Source: Agaricus subrufescens (Eukaryota; Basidiomycota; Agaricomycetes; Agaricales; Agaricaceae). Taken from it: 64,000 nucleotides of DNA. The stretch lies in NCBI GenBank assembly GCA_029945375.1, contig CM057057.1, positions 682,001 to 746,000 on the forward strand. Direction: 5' to 3'. Of this stretch, positions 11,801 to 23,071 are shown in pieces. The notes beneath the pieces are model-generated. The model saw only the letters and a list, made by a program, of their open reading frames with translations, made no database searches and was not told the DNA's origin. A program made the position numbers and the translations under genes. Numbering within the stretch: the first letter of the stretch is position 1; the number at the start of each line of letters is the position of its first letter.

Positions 11801-12697
11801 GCCTGGACATCTTCGGCGATCGGATAGTGGTCCTAGTATATGCGGCATCACTGTTGAACCTCCTGTAAGTTTTTTCTTCAAAAGTATTGTGTTTTTTTTT
11901 GGGCTTATGGAAAATTCTAGTCTGGACCGAGTACGCCGTTGGAGGGAGGACCAGCTCCATTGCACCACCACCACCACCATTCTTCTTCAATGGATTCAAA
12001 CCTGCTGAGTCCTAATCATGTACCAACCCAAGGGCTACCACAAGTTCCATCACAACAACCGGTTTTACCGCGAAGAGCCGATTCTCCTGTACTTCCAGTC
12101 CGAGTGAATGTCAGAGGGGATGGAGGGGATGGAGGAGAAAGAGTAATACCGACCCAACCGAATACTCCGGTCATACCCGACGCTCAGTATCTCCCACCAA
12201 ATTTCATTCCGCATAGTTTCACGCCTCATGCTAATGCGTCACCGTCACTTCCGGAAGTGGTGATGAACCCGCCACCTGGGTTTATTCCACAGTCGATGAC
12301 AGATACGAGGACTGGTTTGACGACACCTCTTACAAGTGTGAATACTTTACCTGGAGAACACGACCATGCAGGAGGAGGAGGATCAAGACGACAGTCGATT
12401 TATGGGAGTACTGGAGCTTCTCCGTATGTGGGATCACCATCGCATTCGCCGGGGGATCGTCCTGTGATACCTACGTTTGGGGATATGGATAATGGGGGTA
12501 GTAGTCGAGGAACGCCTAGGAGTGGGATATATACCCCTGGTGGATCGACACGAGGCTTGCCTGGTGGTAGCGTGTACCAGAACCCCGCCGAGGGAGATGA
12601 AGATGAAGAGAATGATGATTTAGTGGCGAGGAACACGAGGATCAATGCGACTGCGCCGCCAATCACCGTAAAGCAGAAGAAAAAGAAGAGGCGGTAA
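8821..12697 (+). CDS. Large coiled-coil and Pro-rich repeat protein, function unknown
   Basis: Four exons (8821-8861, 8910-9710, 9764-11864, 11921-12697) join in frame to 1239 residues. The start MAAMEYYQSAPGQS is in a tiny first exon joined to FASDPPTLVGKPDQP. The order is: a Pro/Ser-rich N-terminus; a Lys/Arg-rich stretch KKRLRPRELSTHSKD; a long coiled coil (ALKNALEKLDRYKSDL onward, then Arg/Glu/Gln-rich ERQREREQ-type repeats at about 10180-10620); about ten MPEPN/MPQPN-type repeats; a His run (HHHHHH near 11960); and a basic end KQKKKKRR that may be a nuclear signal. I do not recognise a catalytic domain. The architecture suggests a scaffold or cytoskeletal protein, typical of Agaricomycete proteins of unknown role. 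Confidence 0.85.
10900..11290 (+). repeat. In-frame MPEPN peptide repeats
   Basis: Inside the coiled-coil gene, about ten imperfect units carry the core (V/I)(S/T)MP(E/Q)PN(I/V)N. They are separated by 5-20 residues, for example SMPEPNVN, SMPEPNID, TMPEPNIN, TMPQPNVS and SMPQPNIN. The DNA is also repetitive (atgcctgaacc/atgcccgaaccc), so copy number may vary between strains. Confidence 0.85.
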
Positions 12698-13062
12698 ATG
12701 ATATGTGAGATTTTCTATTTTGTTTCCAACTTGATTTATTATGTTATCTTTTGTTTTTGTATTTTGTTTCTTGTGTGTTTTTTGGCTCTGGTCCCTGAAC
12801 TTGTTTGTGGGGGAACAAGTTCGAATGTTTTTCCTGTTTGGTCGTGTGAGATATGAACATTTGTTTTCTTTTTTGTATGGACGACTAGCTGTATATAACA
12901 GCACCATATGTTCTTTCTACTCATGTTTTATATGGTCTATTATACGATAGTATATTTCGCAGGGTGTCTACTGTTTATAAAAAAAAAAACGACCCAGTAT
13001 TAATGAACATTACAATTAGGAATCCATTTGGACAATATATGATACGAGGAGCAGGAAAGAGG
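12698..13062. other. Convergent 3' intergenic region
   Basis: T-rich sequence between the stops of the coiled-coil gene and the convergent msrA gene. It contains no coding sequence and probably holds both polyadenylation regions. Confidence 0.5.
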
Positions 13063-13887
13063 TCACCAATGAAGCTTATGAGTAGAACACTGGTACCCAG
13101 ACGGGTTCTTGAAAAGGTACAGCTGGTGATAATCTTCGGCATCCCACCATTGGGCTGCCTGAGTGATCTCGGTGACGATGGTCTTTCCTTTAGGCGTGAA
13201 ATGCTTGGCTTGAACTTCGGCAGTCACGCGCTTAGCGATGGATTCCTGTTCTGGCGAGTGGAAGAATATCGCGGACCGGTATTCTGAAAGCAAGAAATGA
13301 TGGACAGGGTGAATAGAATGTAACAGGGAGTATGGAAGATGATAGATGGGATGGTTACTCACGACTGCCATTATCATTTCCTTGTTTGTTCATGGTGGTG
13401 GGATCATGAGTGCGATAGAAGAATTCTTAAAAAAGAGTAGTTGAGTCAACGACCCAAATCGCCGGGAAGATCATTCCTGATTAAGACAGAACTCACCAAC
13501 GAGTTGCTCATAGCTGACGATAGTGGGATCAAATTCGATCTTCACAGCCTCCGCATGGTCCGTAGCGCCAGTGCAAACGTTCCTGTAAGATGGGTGCGTC
13601 ACAAGTGGATTTCCACCGGTATACCCCACGGAGGTTTTCAGAATCCCCTTGTTCTGAGAAGGCGGGTAGTGTTTTAGGAAGATGTGCTCGACGCCCCAGA
13701 AGCATCCAGCTGCGAAGGTCGCAATCTCGCATTTTCCGGTGTCTGATAGAGAAGCAAAAGCAAGGTTAATGCCGCAGAACAGGATGAGGCCGAGGAGAAG
13801 GTGACCTGTGGACATGGTAGAGCGGAATTTGGCGGGGTCAATGGCAGTGGGAGCAACGTTGAGCAGGGTTTTTATGCGGCCCAGCAT
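13063..13887 (-). CDS. msrA: Peptide methionine-S-sulfoxide reductase
   Basis: Reduces methionine-S-sulfoxide in proteins, using thioredoxin. Exons on the minus strand are 13497-13887, 13363-13425 and 13063-13283, which sum to 225 codons. The catalytic motif [10 protein letters not shown] is present, followed by [48 protein letters not shown] and the end STHKLHW. The N-terminus from 13887 (MLGRIKTLL...) has a basic segment and then a hydrophobic stretch ([17 protein letters not shown]). This may be a mitochondrial or secretory targeting sequence; a later ATG (MSTGHLLLG) would keep only the hydrophobic part. The gene looks intact. Confidence 0.95.
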
Positions 13888-15792
13888 GGGTTTTTTTGGC
13901 GTGACAGGAAAGAGTGGAGGAGTGCCACTGAGGTCTTGCCGCTGTTATATTTAAGTACTCCCTTCCCCTTATCACGTGTACTACTGACTAGGCCAACTCC
14001 GAATCGACTGGTTGTCATAGCGTGTCTACGGTCTCAACTTGAGCCCTGAGATCCGGAGATTCAAGCAAAGTCCCTCTGAAAGGCTTTGATGGGCGCTCGC
14101 GCCCGAACCTTCGAGCTTTCTTTGAGCTGATCGCTGTTGGCTATATTAAAGCTTCAACCCGAGAACGGGGAGAAACCTAAGCGATCTGGTTGTGCTCCTC
14201 GTCATCAACTCATCAGTGCATCTCCGGCCAGGGGCATCATTGTGAGATGTTGCGGAACGGAATCCTGGTCTTGGATTTCCTTGCCTCTCCTCGGTTGTCT
14301 GTTACCCGGAAACAATTATATATATGCGTATGCCATGATCATACGCGACTTATAAATGATTAACATCGGTCAAGGACCTCGTCCTATCAGGTGCCAAGGA
14401 TAAGAGCAATTAATTCGACAATATGACATAGTCTACGACCGCCTGAAGATTACAATTGTCCGGAGCGAACTAAATTTAAATCAGGAGCTCATGTCTGAAA
14501 CCCCACATATAGTGTTAGTGGACATGACCCGGAACGAATCCCATTGAAGCCCATATTGATTAAACATACAAACTGAGTATCATCGGGTCTTTTTCCAAAT
14601 CCCAACGGTACAAATGTGGATAGAGGTGTACGTGTTTTGATTTTGTTGGCATAGAGATTTACTGCATTTTACGGGAGATGGCAGCCCCGAGTGTCGTCCT
14701 TCACCCCAACTACATGATTGACTTTGAGACTGAGATACGTGGGCCATTTTCTTGGGACATGAGGGTGATTACCCAGCACCGCATTAGCTTCCTATGCCAC
14801 GTCGCTGAATAATCTAATTTTACTATCATGTGGAAACTCTGGGCCGTAAATGTCTTTCAGAAAAAGCCCTGGATGAGTCTCTTTGATAGCCATCATTTTT
14901 CTTACGATAACGGTAGCCGGCAACCCTGGTACCCATACACGGGAGCCCCTCAAGTTCAGAATCGATAAATGAAAAATTACGACCGACATTTTAAGATGTT
15001 GTAATTCAAATAGACTAGATGACGTCAACCTTGGCAAACTTAACGCGATCGAAATGAATTTAGGGCGATGCCGAATTCTCATCAGGTGGTCGGGCCCATG
15101 GGCGCGGGGAGTGAATTCAAGTGGCTGCAGGTCACTGCATGCTGAAAAAGAGGAGAGGGAGATGGAAAATATTCTGGGGCCGAATGAAGAACGCAGTTGA
15201 TCACCCGGTCAGACGCATGTGCAGTCTTACTGTGTACCGGCGACGCATAATCCAGTCGTAAAGGGAATAGTTTGGTAATAAGGGTCGTGATCACGACGCC
15301 TAAGCAGCTTAACTTTCCAAAGCGCGCACACCTGGCTTATATACAATGTTTGCACTTCCGAGAAATCAGATCGAATTCGTTCTTTGTACGTTCCGGCCAC
15401 CATTCATATTTTCCTGGCAAGAGGGGCACCTAAACAGTCCCGCGGTGGAATCGGCTGCTTTAAAACTGTCTCACCCTTACATATCATTACACCTTGGTCA
15501 GGGTATTGTGCTCATGAAATTCCTGTTGAATATCAACCAGATATCAACGTCAACGAAACCGAGTATGCCCCTGTGCTTCCGTTTCAAATCTTCCCCAAAT
15601 TAGGACAAGGCCTTAGGCGAGGTCGTAATGCCACGTGTCGGTTGAGTAATGTAGCCATTTCGACCCATAAATGGTATAAACTAGTACCTTAATAATTTTG
15701 AGTACAACAGCGTCTCGTTGGTCAAATCTGGGTCAAATTCATGGTATCCGGTCTTAGCCGGCCCTCTGCTTCTCAACTCTCTGATCAATTCT
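13888..15792. other. 1.9-kb stretch without a supported gene
   Basis: The first part is the msrA promoter. Minus-strand frames at 14792-15082 and 15082-15294 and a plus frame at 14137-14355 are open but show no domain, no convincing splice structure and no signal peptide. I cannot tell decayed coding sequence from chance here. Confidence 0.4.
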
Positions 15793-16850
15793 CTATTCAG
15801 TCAAAAAGAGACCAACAATTTGTAAAAATTTCTCCGGCTCCTCGAGATGTGCCACATGACTAGAGTTCTATCTATAAATCAGAACAGCTCGCTCATGAAA
15901 GTACCATGTTTTAAGAAGACGTACTGCAAATTGAACCCAGCGGACACGGGGGATCAGCTTGAAATAAGGATAGACACAACTATCGGGGACCTCGTCATAC
16001 CAACCACTTGTCAACATGGTCGGGACAGAGATTTTAGGAGCCTCATTTAACATTGAGAAGTCTTTAATCGGACCGGTCATATAAAATTCAGATGGGCCAT
16101 TCCTGGAAGTCAAATTTGAATGAATCCATGTGAGATGCAAGAGTCAACTTACATCGTGAGGTAAACAGTGGGATCTTTTTCGATGGACGCCATACTCTCT
16201 TGTAATGGCTCTGGCATCGGATCGACCCTACATAAGAATCGAGAGTAAAACACAGCGACGGCCTCCTGATATTCCTTACTCTCCGTTTTATCCTCTTTTT
16301 CACATCTATTAAGAACGTCTTGAACGTCTTGAGGGAGTTCCCTCCTAAGTCCTTCCTGCGCCTCCAAAAAAAGGGCACTCGAAGCTGGCGAAGACATAAT
16401 AATCAAATGCTTTAAACCACCTGGTTGCCTGACTGCGTGACGAGAGCCCAACATGCCACCCCAAGAATGTCCGAGGAGATCATAATCATCATAGATCCCA
16501 AGATGGACTAAAAGGCGCTTCAACTCGTCCAGGAACAAATCCTCCGTCCAGAACGATACGTCGCCCTTCTTCTCAGAGAAATGTGTCGAACGCCCGTTCC
16601 CAAGCTGGTCGTAGATCACCACGGGAATCGACCTCTCTACTGTAAGCTCGGATAACCCAACCAGGTAATGTGATGTGACGCCAGGCCCTCCATGAAGGGC
16701 GATCAAAGGACGAACATCTGACTTCAATTCACCATATACCCTATACCAAGTCCTACACTCTTTTCCTGCGTTTGAGACCTCCCATGCTAATTCTCCCTCC
16801 GTAATCTGGACGTTCTTTGACGGGATTTTCGAAGAAGTAGAGGAAGTCAT
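15793..16850 (-). CDS. Proline iminopeptidase-like alpha/beta hydrolase, copy 1
   Basis: Family members (peptidase S33) remove N-terminal proline or hydrolyse related amides. Motifs on the minus strand: oxyanion loop HGGPGVTSHYL, nucleophile elbow GHSWGGMLGSR, acid region TSGWYDEVPDS and catalytic His in NSSHVAHLEEPEKF. The stop is at 15793. Three exons: the first ends CTCACGAT before gtaagt (the Met codon is split), the second ends RWVQFA, and the third starts NSSHVAH. Each junction restores frame. A close paralogue lies 35 kb away (50884-51939) with the same intron positions. A visible difference is Val in HGGPGV where copy 2 has the usual Gly (HGGPGG). It appears intact. Confidence 0.92.
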
Positions 16851-17926
16851 AAGTGAATAGATGGTGATCAGAGACGACGCAAAATAAGATAGGGGGATAA
16901 TAGTTGATTGATCACTAACATGTTAGATCTCGGCCCTCCGAATCCTAATGTTAACTAAGCTCTGTATTAGTTAAGAACTGGTGCCTTGTTAGCTACCTTA
17001 TATAGTTAACTAGGTCAAAGCAGATGTCAGCTTCTGGGAAGGAAGAAATAAACATGGACGAACAGCATGCCACATCGGACTCCGGACGGTCAGGGATAGC
17101 CTTCAGGTACTATTTTTTTCCCATGCCGGGAATTTTAACTCCCTATTAGGAGACGAATCAACATCACGCTGCTTTCAAGCCTCAATTTGCACTCAAAGCG
17201 AAGCAACTCCCTAAGGGGTGAAGTCATTGAAGCCAAGGCCCAAGATGTGCGGGAAGCAATGTCACCGGGGGTAAAATCATTGAAATCAAAACCTGACTAA
17301 GGCTGATAGCGGACCCAATATGCTGACCCTTGCCTGCGATGTTAGACCTTAGTTTTACCAAAACAGAAGAAAAATGGACACCCTCCTTTCCTCCTTCAGC
17401 ATGTTCAAGGAGGGCTTAACTTGACCCCTCCGACGTCCAGCACTAAATCTAATTTTATATGCGATGGTAGTGCATGGTTATGAGAGTAATCGAAGTATCC
17501 TACAGGTAATCTGCCAATAAACAAGTTGACCAGGAGTACTTTTCATACCCTTGTTACGTGCATTGTTGATATATTGTACTTGCAGTTATCAGAACATCTC
17601 CGTTAATCAATGAAAAAACAATGCTATATGTACGTATGATCTGAGCGACATGGCAACCTCACGGGAAACCGGACAAGTACAATCGCAAAGGCGTCGATGA
17701 ACACTTTTATCTGGAAAAACTCTTTCTGTGCTTTGCGATAGTCGTCGTTCGGGTTTGTTGTAAGGTAGCAGCGGCTTGTAAGGCGAAATGAACCCGTCCA
17801 CCGGCACTGAGCCAATTTTTTGCGTTCTAAGTATTGTGTAGAAGCAAGTATGTGATAAACTCTCAGTTCTCTCGTTGTAATAACATTCATCAACAACTTG
17901 GACATGCCAATGTAAATGTGAGTATG
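16851..17926. other. Intergenic region; promoter of hydrolase copy 1
   Basis: Parts, such as the block near 17040-17090 (aagaaataaacatggacgaa), resemble the region upstream of hydrolase copy 2 near 52345-52395. The duplication therefore included the promoter. A minus-strand open frame at 17624-17905 has no recognisable features. Confidence 0.45.
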
Positions 17927-20334
17927 TTACAAGACGTAACGGAAATCACGATTTTGTATATCCGTAAGGTCTAAGTATTCCTAGCAAGAAGTTAATAGCC
18001 ATACTAACCTATCAAAAATCACGGTTATGCCCACCTTGCCAACACGTATCTTATCAATAGTCCCGTCATTATTCTCACGTTCAATATACACTTCATCGTA
18101 AGTCGTATCACGAGGTTCGCTGTCTCGACGTTTATTCTCCTTGTTCATCATCCATCGCAGAAGCAGCATGCAGAATATGCCTAGTGCATAGCAAATGCCA
18201 ATGATAATCCAGGGAACGTGGTTTCTGGTTAAATTCAGTATTCGGACACGAACATTATCGAGATAAAGGGCAACACCTCACCTCGGTTTATACTTCGCTT
18301 GCCACATGAATGGTCCTACGGCATTACCGATACAATATGCAGATAACATTATGGCGTTGACAGTCACTTTCTTCGTATGTCCAGCTGTGACGCAAGACAA
18401 CCAGGCGAGTGAAAGCACAAACCCCGTGGTGCCGACACCTACAACCGATGCTGAATGATTATGACAGTATGAAAAACTTCCACTTACCAGTAGTCCATTG
18501 AGCGAAGAGGAGCCCAATTTTATTCGTCCAAGGTAAAAAATTGATCAAAAAGCAACCGAGTATATTCGGAATGAAGAAGATGCTGCTGACGTAGGCACGG
18601 CTGTTGGGAACTCTCGCACAAATCTCAACTCCTATCCAGATGGTAGCGATCTCTACACCGCCATCCACCATTCCTAAGAGGGTCGTTTGTAGCACAGTGA
18701 AGCCGAAACTGTTTACTATGATGGACCTTTGATTTGTGAGCGAATTCGGGACATTGTTTGAGGCGGAGAAAAGTGCAAAAATCCATGTCTTCGGGTCCAT
18801 AAGAGCCTCATAGACTCTGTAAAACATCCATCAGCTGAAAGGAATAGAGATCGATAAGCTACGGACTGCTCTTTCTTAAAACTCTTATTTTCCACCCCAG
18901 TTTGGTTTTCCTATCAAGCTACTAAGTCGAATGATAACCTCAGACAATAATGTAAGCTCACTTTGATTCTCTTTATTGCTTTGGCTTTCTCATCCCTCGT
19001 TAGGAACCACGCTGTTGTCGGAGAATCGGGGAAAAACAACCTATACACGTTTAGAGACGCCGTGGACCTGGTAAAGCAAGAACTACACACCAGAAGCAGA
19101 TAGATGTTACTAAGGTCATTAGCCCCGTAATGATCATCAGCCTTAGAATATCTTAGCATTCATTCTGATGACGCTAAGTGTACTGTACCATTGCCAAGAT
19201 TTAAACTTTCCAGTATGGGTGTGTGCCACGCCAAAACTTATGAAACCCATTATGATTTGAGCTAAGTTGTGTTATTCTTTAGAAATTCATTAATCGGACA
19301 TGGTTAGATTCCCAACCTGTTCCATTCATTAAAACTGGAAATTCAATGAGCGCAGGATAATAAATAATTAAAAACCGACTCACACCACCAACCAACCCGA
19401 ACTGTCTGTTCATTTCTCGTGTAGAACATGGATGTGACGATCATGAAACCCGCAGTTATGGAACCCTCGCACGCTCCAAGTATTAATCTCACAACAAACA
19501 GTCCTGCAAAATTTGTGCAAGCAGCATGGCAGGCAAGTGCGATGGACCAAACAAAAATGTTGAAACTGGTGGCGCATGATTAAAGAGGTTGAGCTCTGAT
19601 GTATATTTGCCTTTACCTCATCCATTTGGCGACCGGGAACCGTTGTAGACACAAATTTTGAGGAAATTCGAACAGGAGATAGCTAAGGTAAAAGATCGTT
19701 CCCAACCTAGGCGGTGTTCAGTAATCAGTTAGAAAGGCAATCGACACTATGGACTTGCCAGTTGTATCTGTTATCACATGAGCCTTTGATTAATTTAGTC
19801 TTATCGCTCTAGAAAGTACGTACTGGTTGACAGTCAAATGTGCAGAATCACTGGAATATTGAGTCAGCATCAGACCAACGCAGGAATCAGGCAGTAAATC
19901 ATACATAATACCTAGAATTGCAGAGCTCCCCAAAGTAGTTTTGTCCATGAATTGGATCCTACGGATGGTGTGAGATAAAGATAGACATTTGATCTCAATA
20001 TACGCACCAGTACAGGACTAATAGATGGTCCGGTCTTTATATGACTCATGAAGAAATAAAGGCCACCCACCACACATAAGAGGAATGATATGTCGGTCGA
20101 TCTTGCGACTAACTACCTCATTAGCAATGAGGATTACTACAGCGAGATATGGGAAACATACCGTATTCTAATCGCCTCTTTTGGATCAAGCACGAGGTCT
20201 GCCGCCTCCGCAGCTAGTTCGGCTCCAGAATCTACCTCCTTGGAGGATACGTAGGCATCGTCTTTGAGTTCGTCTTTGATGGAAACTGCATGTTTCTCAT
20301 CTAATTCTGGAAGGGATGTCTTCTCTGACTTCAT
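17927..20334 (-). CDS. MFS transporter, allantoate permease (Dal5/ACS) family
   Basis: A plasma-membrane proton symporter family for allantoate, ureidosuccinate, vitamins or related anions; the substrate cannot be told here. The start at 20334 (MKSEKTSLPELDEK) leads to an acidic cytoplasmic N-terminus and then AIRIRY. Recognisable segments across many short exons: LFFPDSPTTAWFLTRDEKAKAIKRI, the family's loop motif; YEALMDPKTWIFALFSASNNVPN; NSFGFTVLQTTLLG; VEIATIWIGVEI; SCVTAGHTKKVTVNAIMLSAYCIGNAVGPFMWQAKYKPR; and the conserved tail EYLDLTDIQNRDFRYVL. The tail joins KIRVGK to EYLDL across a short intron and stops at 17927. No break was noticed, but I did not verify every one of the roughly ten introns. 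Confidence 0.88.
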
Positions 20335-21130
20335 GCCTAAGGGAGGGAAGGTAGGGGAATCGAAGAAAACCTAGAACGGGGCGCCTGAGCAGCTTCGACC
20401 TTCATATACTGAGTGATGAGGCGTCTTGCGCGGGCTTATCATCAAAACTCCACGATGGGAGATGTCACGAGCTTGTAGGATTGCTACGTTGTGGTTTATC
20501 TCATCGTCAAATGACCTTGTGTGTGGAAACGATGCGGAACCGGAAGGCGGAACAGATGATTATTAGTAATGGAAATCCCTTACCAACGTCATGGAGTCCG
20601 TAGCTGTCTTGAGCCCACCGCAGCGATATGAAACTAGACAAGTGTCCTATCAATATCTTAATGTAATTTCTGGCTTATCGTTATCACTGGGATTGCTTAT
20701 CGTTATCAGTCTCGATAGGGATCACTTTTCTCAGCTGCTTGCGAGACAAAATCACCCTATGATGACGACAAGGTAGTGCTTATACAGCCTGGCCTGCCAG
20801 TACTGTTTCAGAAGCGGTAATCTAGCTCGGATGAGACTGTGACAATTCATGCTTCGTGTTTCCCACCTCATGATCACTTTTCTCAGCTGCTTGCGAGACA
20901 AAATCACCCTATGATCAGTCGCAGCCAAACAGACATAATCACTGGTATGATAACATAATAGCGCTGGGGTATAACGTATTAACTGAGATGATATTACCAC
21001 CTCCCGTGCCCACAATCTCACGCTGTGTAAACCAAGCGCTTTGAGGCTCGAACTTCAACAACCATGCGACAATCTTAAGCAGGACGCTAGGAGTACGTCT
21101 AGGTTCTCACATGCACAAGACTCAACAACA
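20335..21130. other. Intergenic with a short direct repeat
   Basis: Promoter of the transporter, then sequence without recognised genes. It contains the 44-bp direct repeat listed separately. It ends at the start of the mannosidase relic. Confidence 0.45.
20720..20915. repeat. 44-bp exact direct repeat, 152 bp apart
   Basis: The 44 bases at 20720-20763 (core tctcagctgcttgcgagaca) recur exactly at 20872-20915. The sequence between is not repeated. Such a pair can mark a small duplication or the footprint of an insertion. Confidence 0.85.
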
Positions 21131-22260
21131 TCATTACCATCACTAATATGCCATCATTGCAAGGTGAAAGCGCCAAGAAAACATCAGTGACACAAGAACG
21201 AAAAGATGGAAGAATGATAGGTCACATGCCAATACTAACCAAGATCTTGATCTACGTTCAATCCGCTATCTCTTTCTTCTTACGGCTGAGAATAGCGGTG
21301 TCCCAATGGTATAGTGCGGCCATCAGAAAGATTCTTATTTGTGGGAGAGGGAAGTGTGTCATTTGGAGGCGCACCAATGACGTGCTTAATTATCATAACC
21401 TCAAACCCTCAGAAATTCAGAATCGCTGAACCATTTGCTCGTTGAAACTATCTCAATTCAGGTAACAGTTGGGTGTTAGGTCCTGTTTTTCAGGCTCCAA
21501 AAACTTGGTGGCAACATGCTTTGGCAGATGCCAGGTGGCGCGAAACATTTCTCACCGCGACCGCCGGAGGCTCCGTATAGTCTAGATGACACTTATGCTC
21601 CTTGACTCGGGGTTATCCCGCCACGCTTCACCGTCTCCAGTATGACGTTACGTGCCCCCAAAGCTAGGGGGGTGTTTCCAAAACGGATGTCATCACCGAA
21701 TCGCTGCCATTCGGAGATACTCTCGCTGATTATCTGTTCAACCTAAACGCTTCGTCTGGCACACAAAGAAAGACTAGTTCGCAAAGAAACAGATCCGCAG
21801 CTTGAGGGTCGACATATTGAGCAACGATTCCTTGCGTGGAGGATCACCAGTACAAACTAGTGGGAGTCCTGTGCTAAACGTCAAATAATCACGAGACAAA
21901 ACGCAGTTATGATCACCCTTACAGTGTCCCGCATCGGAAGCGCTTGCAGCCCTCTGATCACAAATAGGAACCAAGGTTCTGATGTACCGAAATTCGTGCT
22001 CGGATTCAGATAGAACAGCCATTTCTCTGCCAAACAAACACAAGTCAGCACACCAGAGAAAGTACTGGGAAGACAACGCGAGATGGAATCTCTGACTTGC
22101 ATAATGAGAGTATATCTCAACGATGAGCAGTTGTATTTCAGTCCATATTTCCTCCAAAGGTACTTGTGAAGTGTTTCTGTTTTTCGTCAAACACGTGTCC
22201 CGCAGACTTTTGCTTCGCCGTAAATCCTTTCAGCTTCATCATACACCATACCAAAAGAGA
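21130..22260 (-). pseudogene. Truncated relic of the neighbouring alpha-mannosidase
   Basis: The sequence is homologous, roughly 75-85% by eye, to the 3' end and 3' flank of the GH38 gene that follows. 21355-21425 matches the segment coding [17 protein letters not shown] (23105-23190). 21690-21780 matches the [12 protein letters not shown] region (23460-23580). 22000-22040 matches 23795-23835. 22195-22255 matches the [15 protein letters not shown] region near 25090-25145. The more than 1 kb of parent sequence between the last two matches is missing, so the relic has an internal deletion. Frames are disrupted and there is no catalytic domain. It is a tandem duplicate that has decayed. Confidence 0.8.
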
Positions 22261-23071
22261 ACATAATGAAGAGGTTTTAACAAGTATATATGCGTCCTAT
22301 CCACACGCTTTGTCCTTTGAGGATAAATTTTATCCTCTGATGATGCTAAAGTGTATCTCTCCCACTAATCGGTTCTTCGGAGCTTCAAGGTCATCATCAT
22401 CATCATCATGATCGGGGCAACAGTCACCAGTTGTGGTCTCACAAGTATTTGAAGCTTTACCAATCAAGGTTCTCCGTGATTATGATTTATGGAGTTGACA
22501 CCCCGGATTAGCCCTCAATATATCGATAGCGAAGCGTGATACACTCGAGTGTTCGTATAGTATGACGCTGAGGGAGTTGTCATTAGCACATAGATGCTCG
22601 CCCAGTGAGGTGGGATAGTATGTGCGGTGAGTGGTTTCAACCCGGTGTTATCAACTGTGGGTTAGTCGCTAGGCTGCGGGTCGAAATTCACCCGCCGCAC
22701 AATCTGGTGTACAAAGTTCGTCACCCTTCGCGATTGCCCCACGTTACCGATCGTCCTCAGCTAATCCCATCTTGCTGAAGGCGGGTTAATCTATTTTTGC
22801 ATGTTAATCCCGACTAACGGTCAATGCTGTCTCAGATTTCACATGAACAAAACTCAACAATATATAACTTAGAAAAACAGTAAGATCATCACTAGTATAC
22901 AATCATAACAAGAAAGTGCCAAGAAAACAAAAGGCGACACGAGAACAAAAAAAAACAAAGAATAGAACAATCATAGGTCATATGCTAATAACCGATCTCG
23001 ATCCACATTCACCCAGCTATCTCTCTTCTTGTGGCTGAAAATAGTGGGATTCCAATAAGTCAAAGCGGCCA
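22261..23071. other. Intergenic between relic and alpha-mannosidase
   Basis: No gene seen. A short TCA run lies near 22392-22410. The end (about 22840-22935) resembles 21110-21180, the flank of the relic, which shows that the duplication extended past the stop codon. Confidence 0.5.

Noticed and set aside
14792..15294. Two adjacent minus-strand frames
   Set aside because: No family resemblance and no convincing splice link between them.
22392..22412. TCA trinucleotide run
   Set aside because: Short simple repeat of ordinary length; no sign of function.
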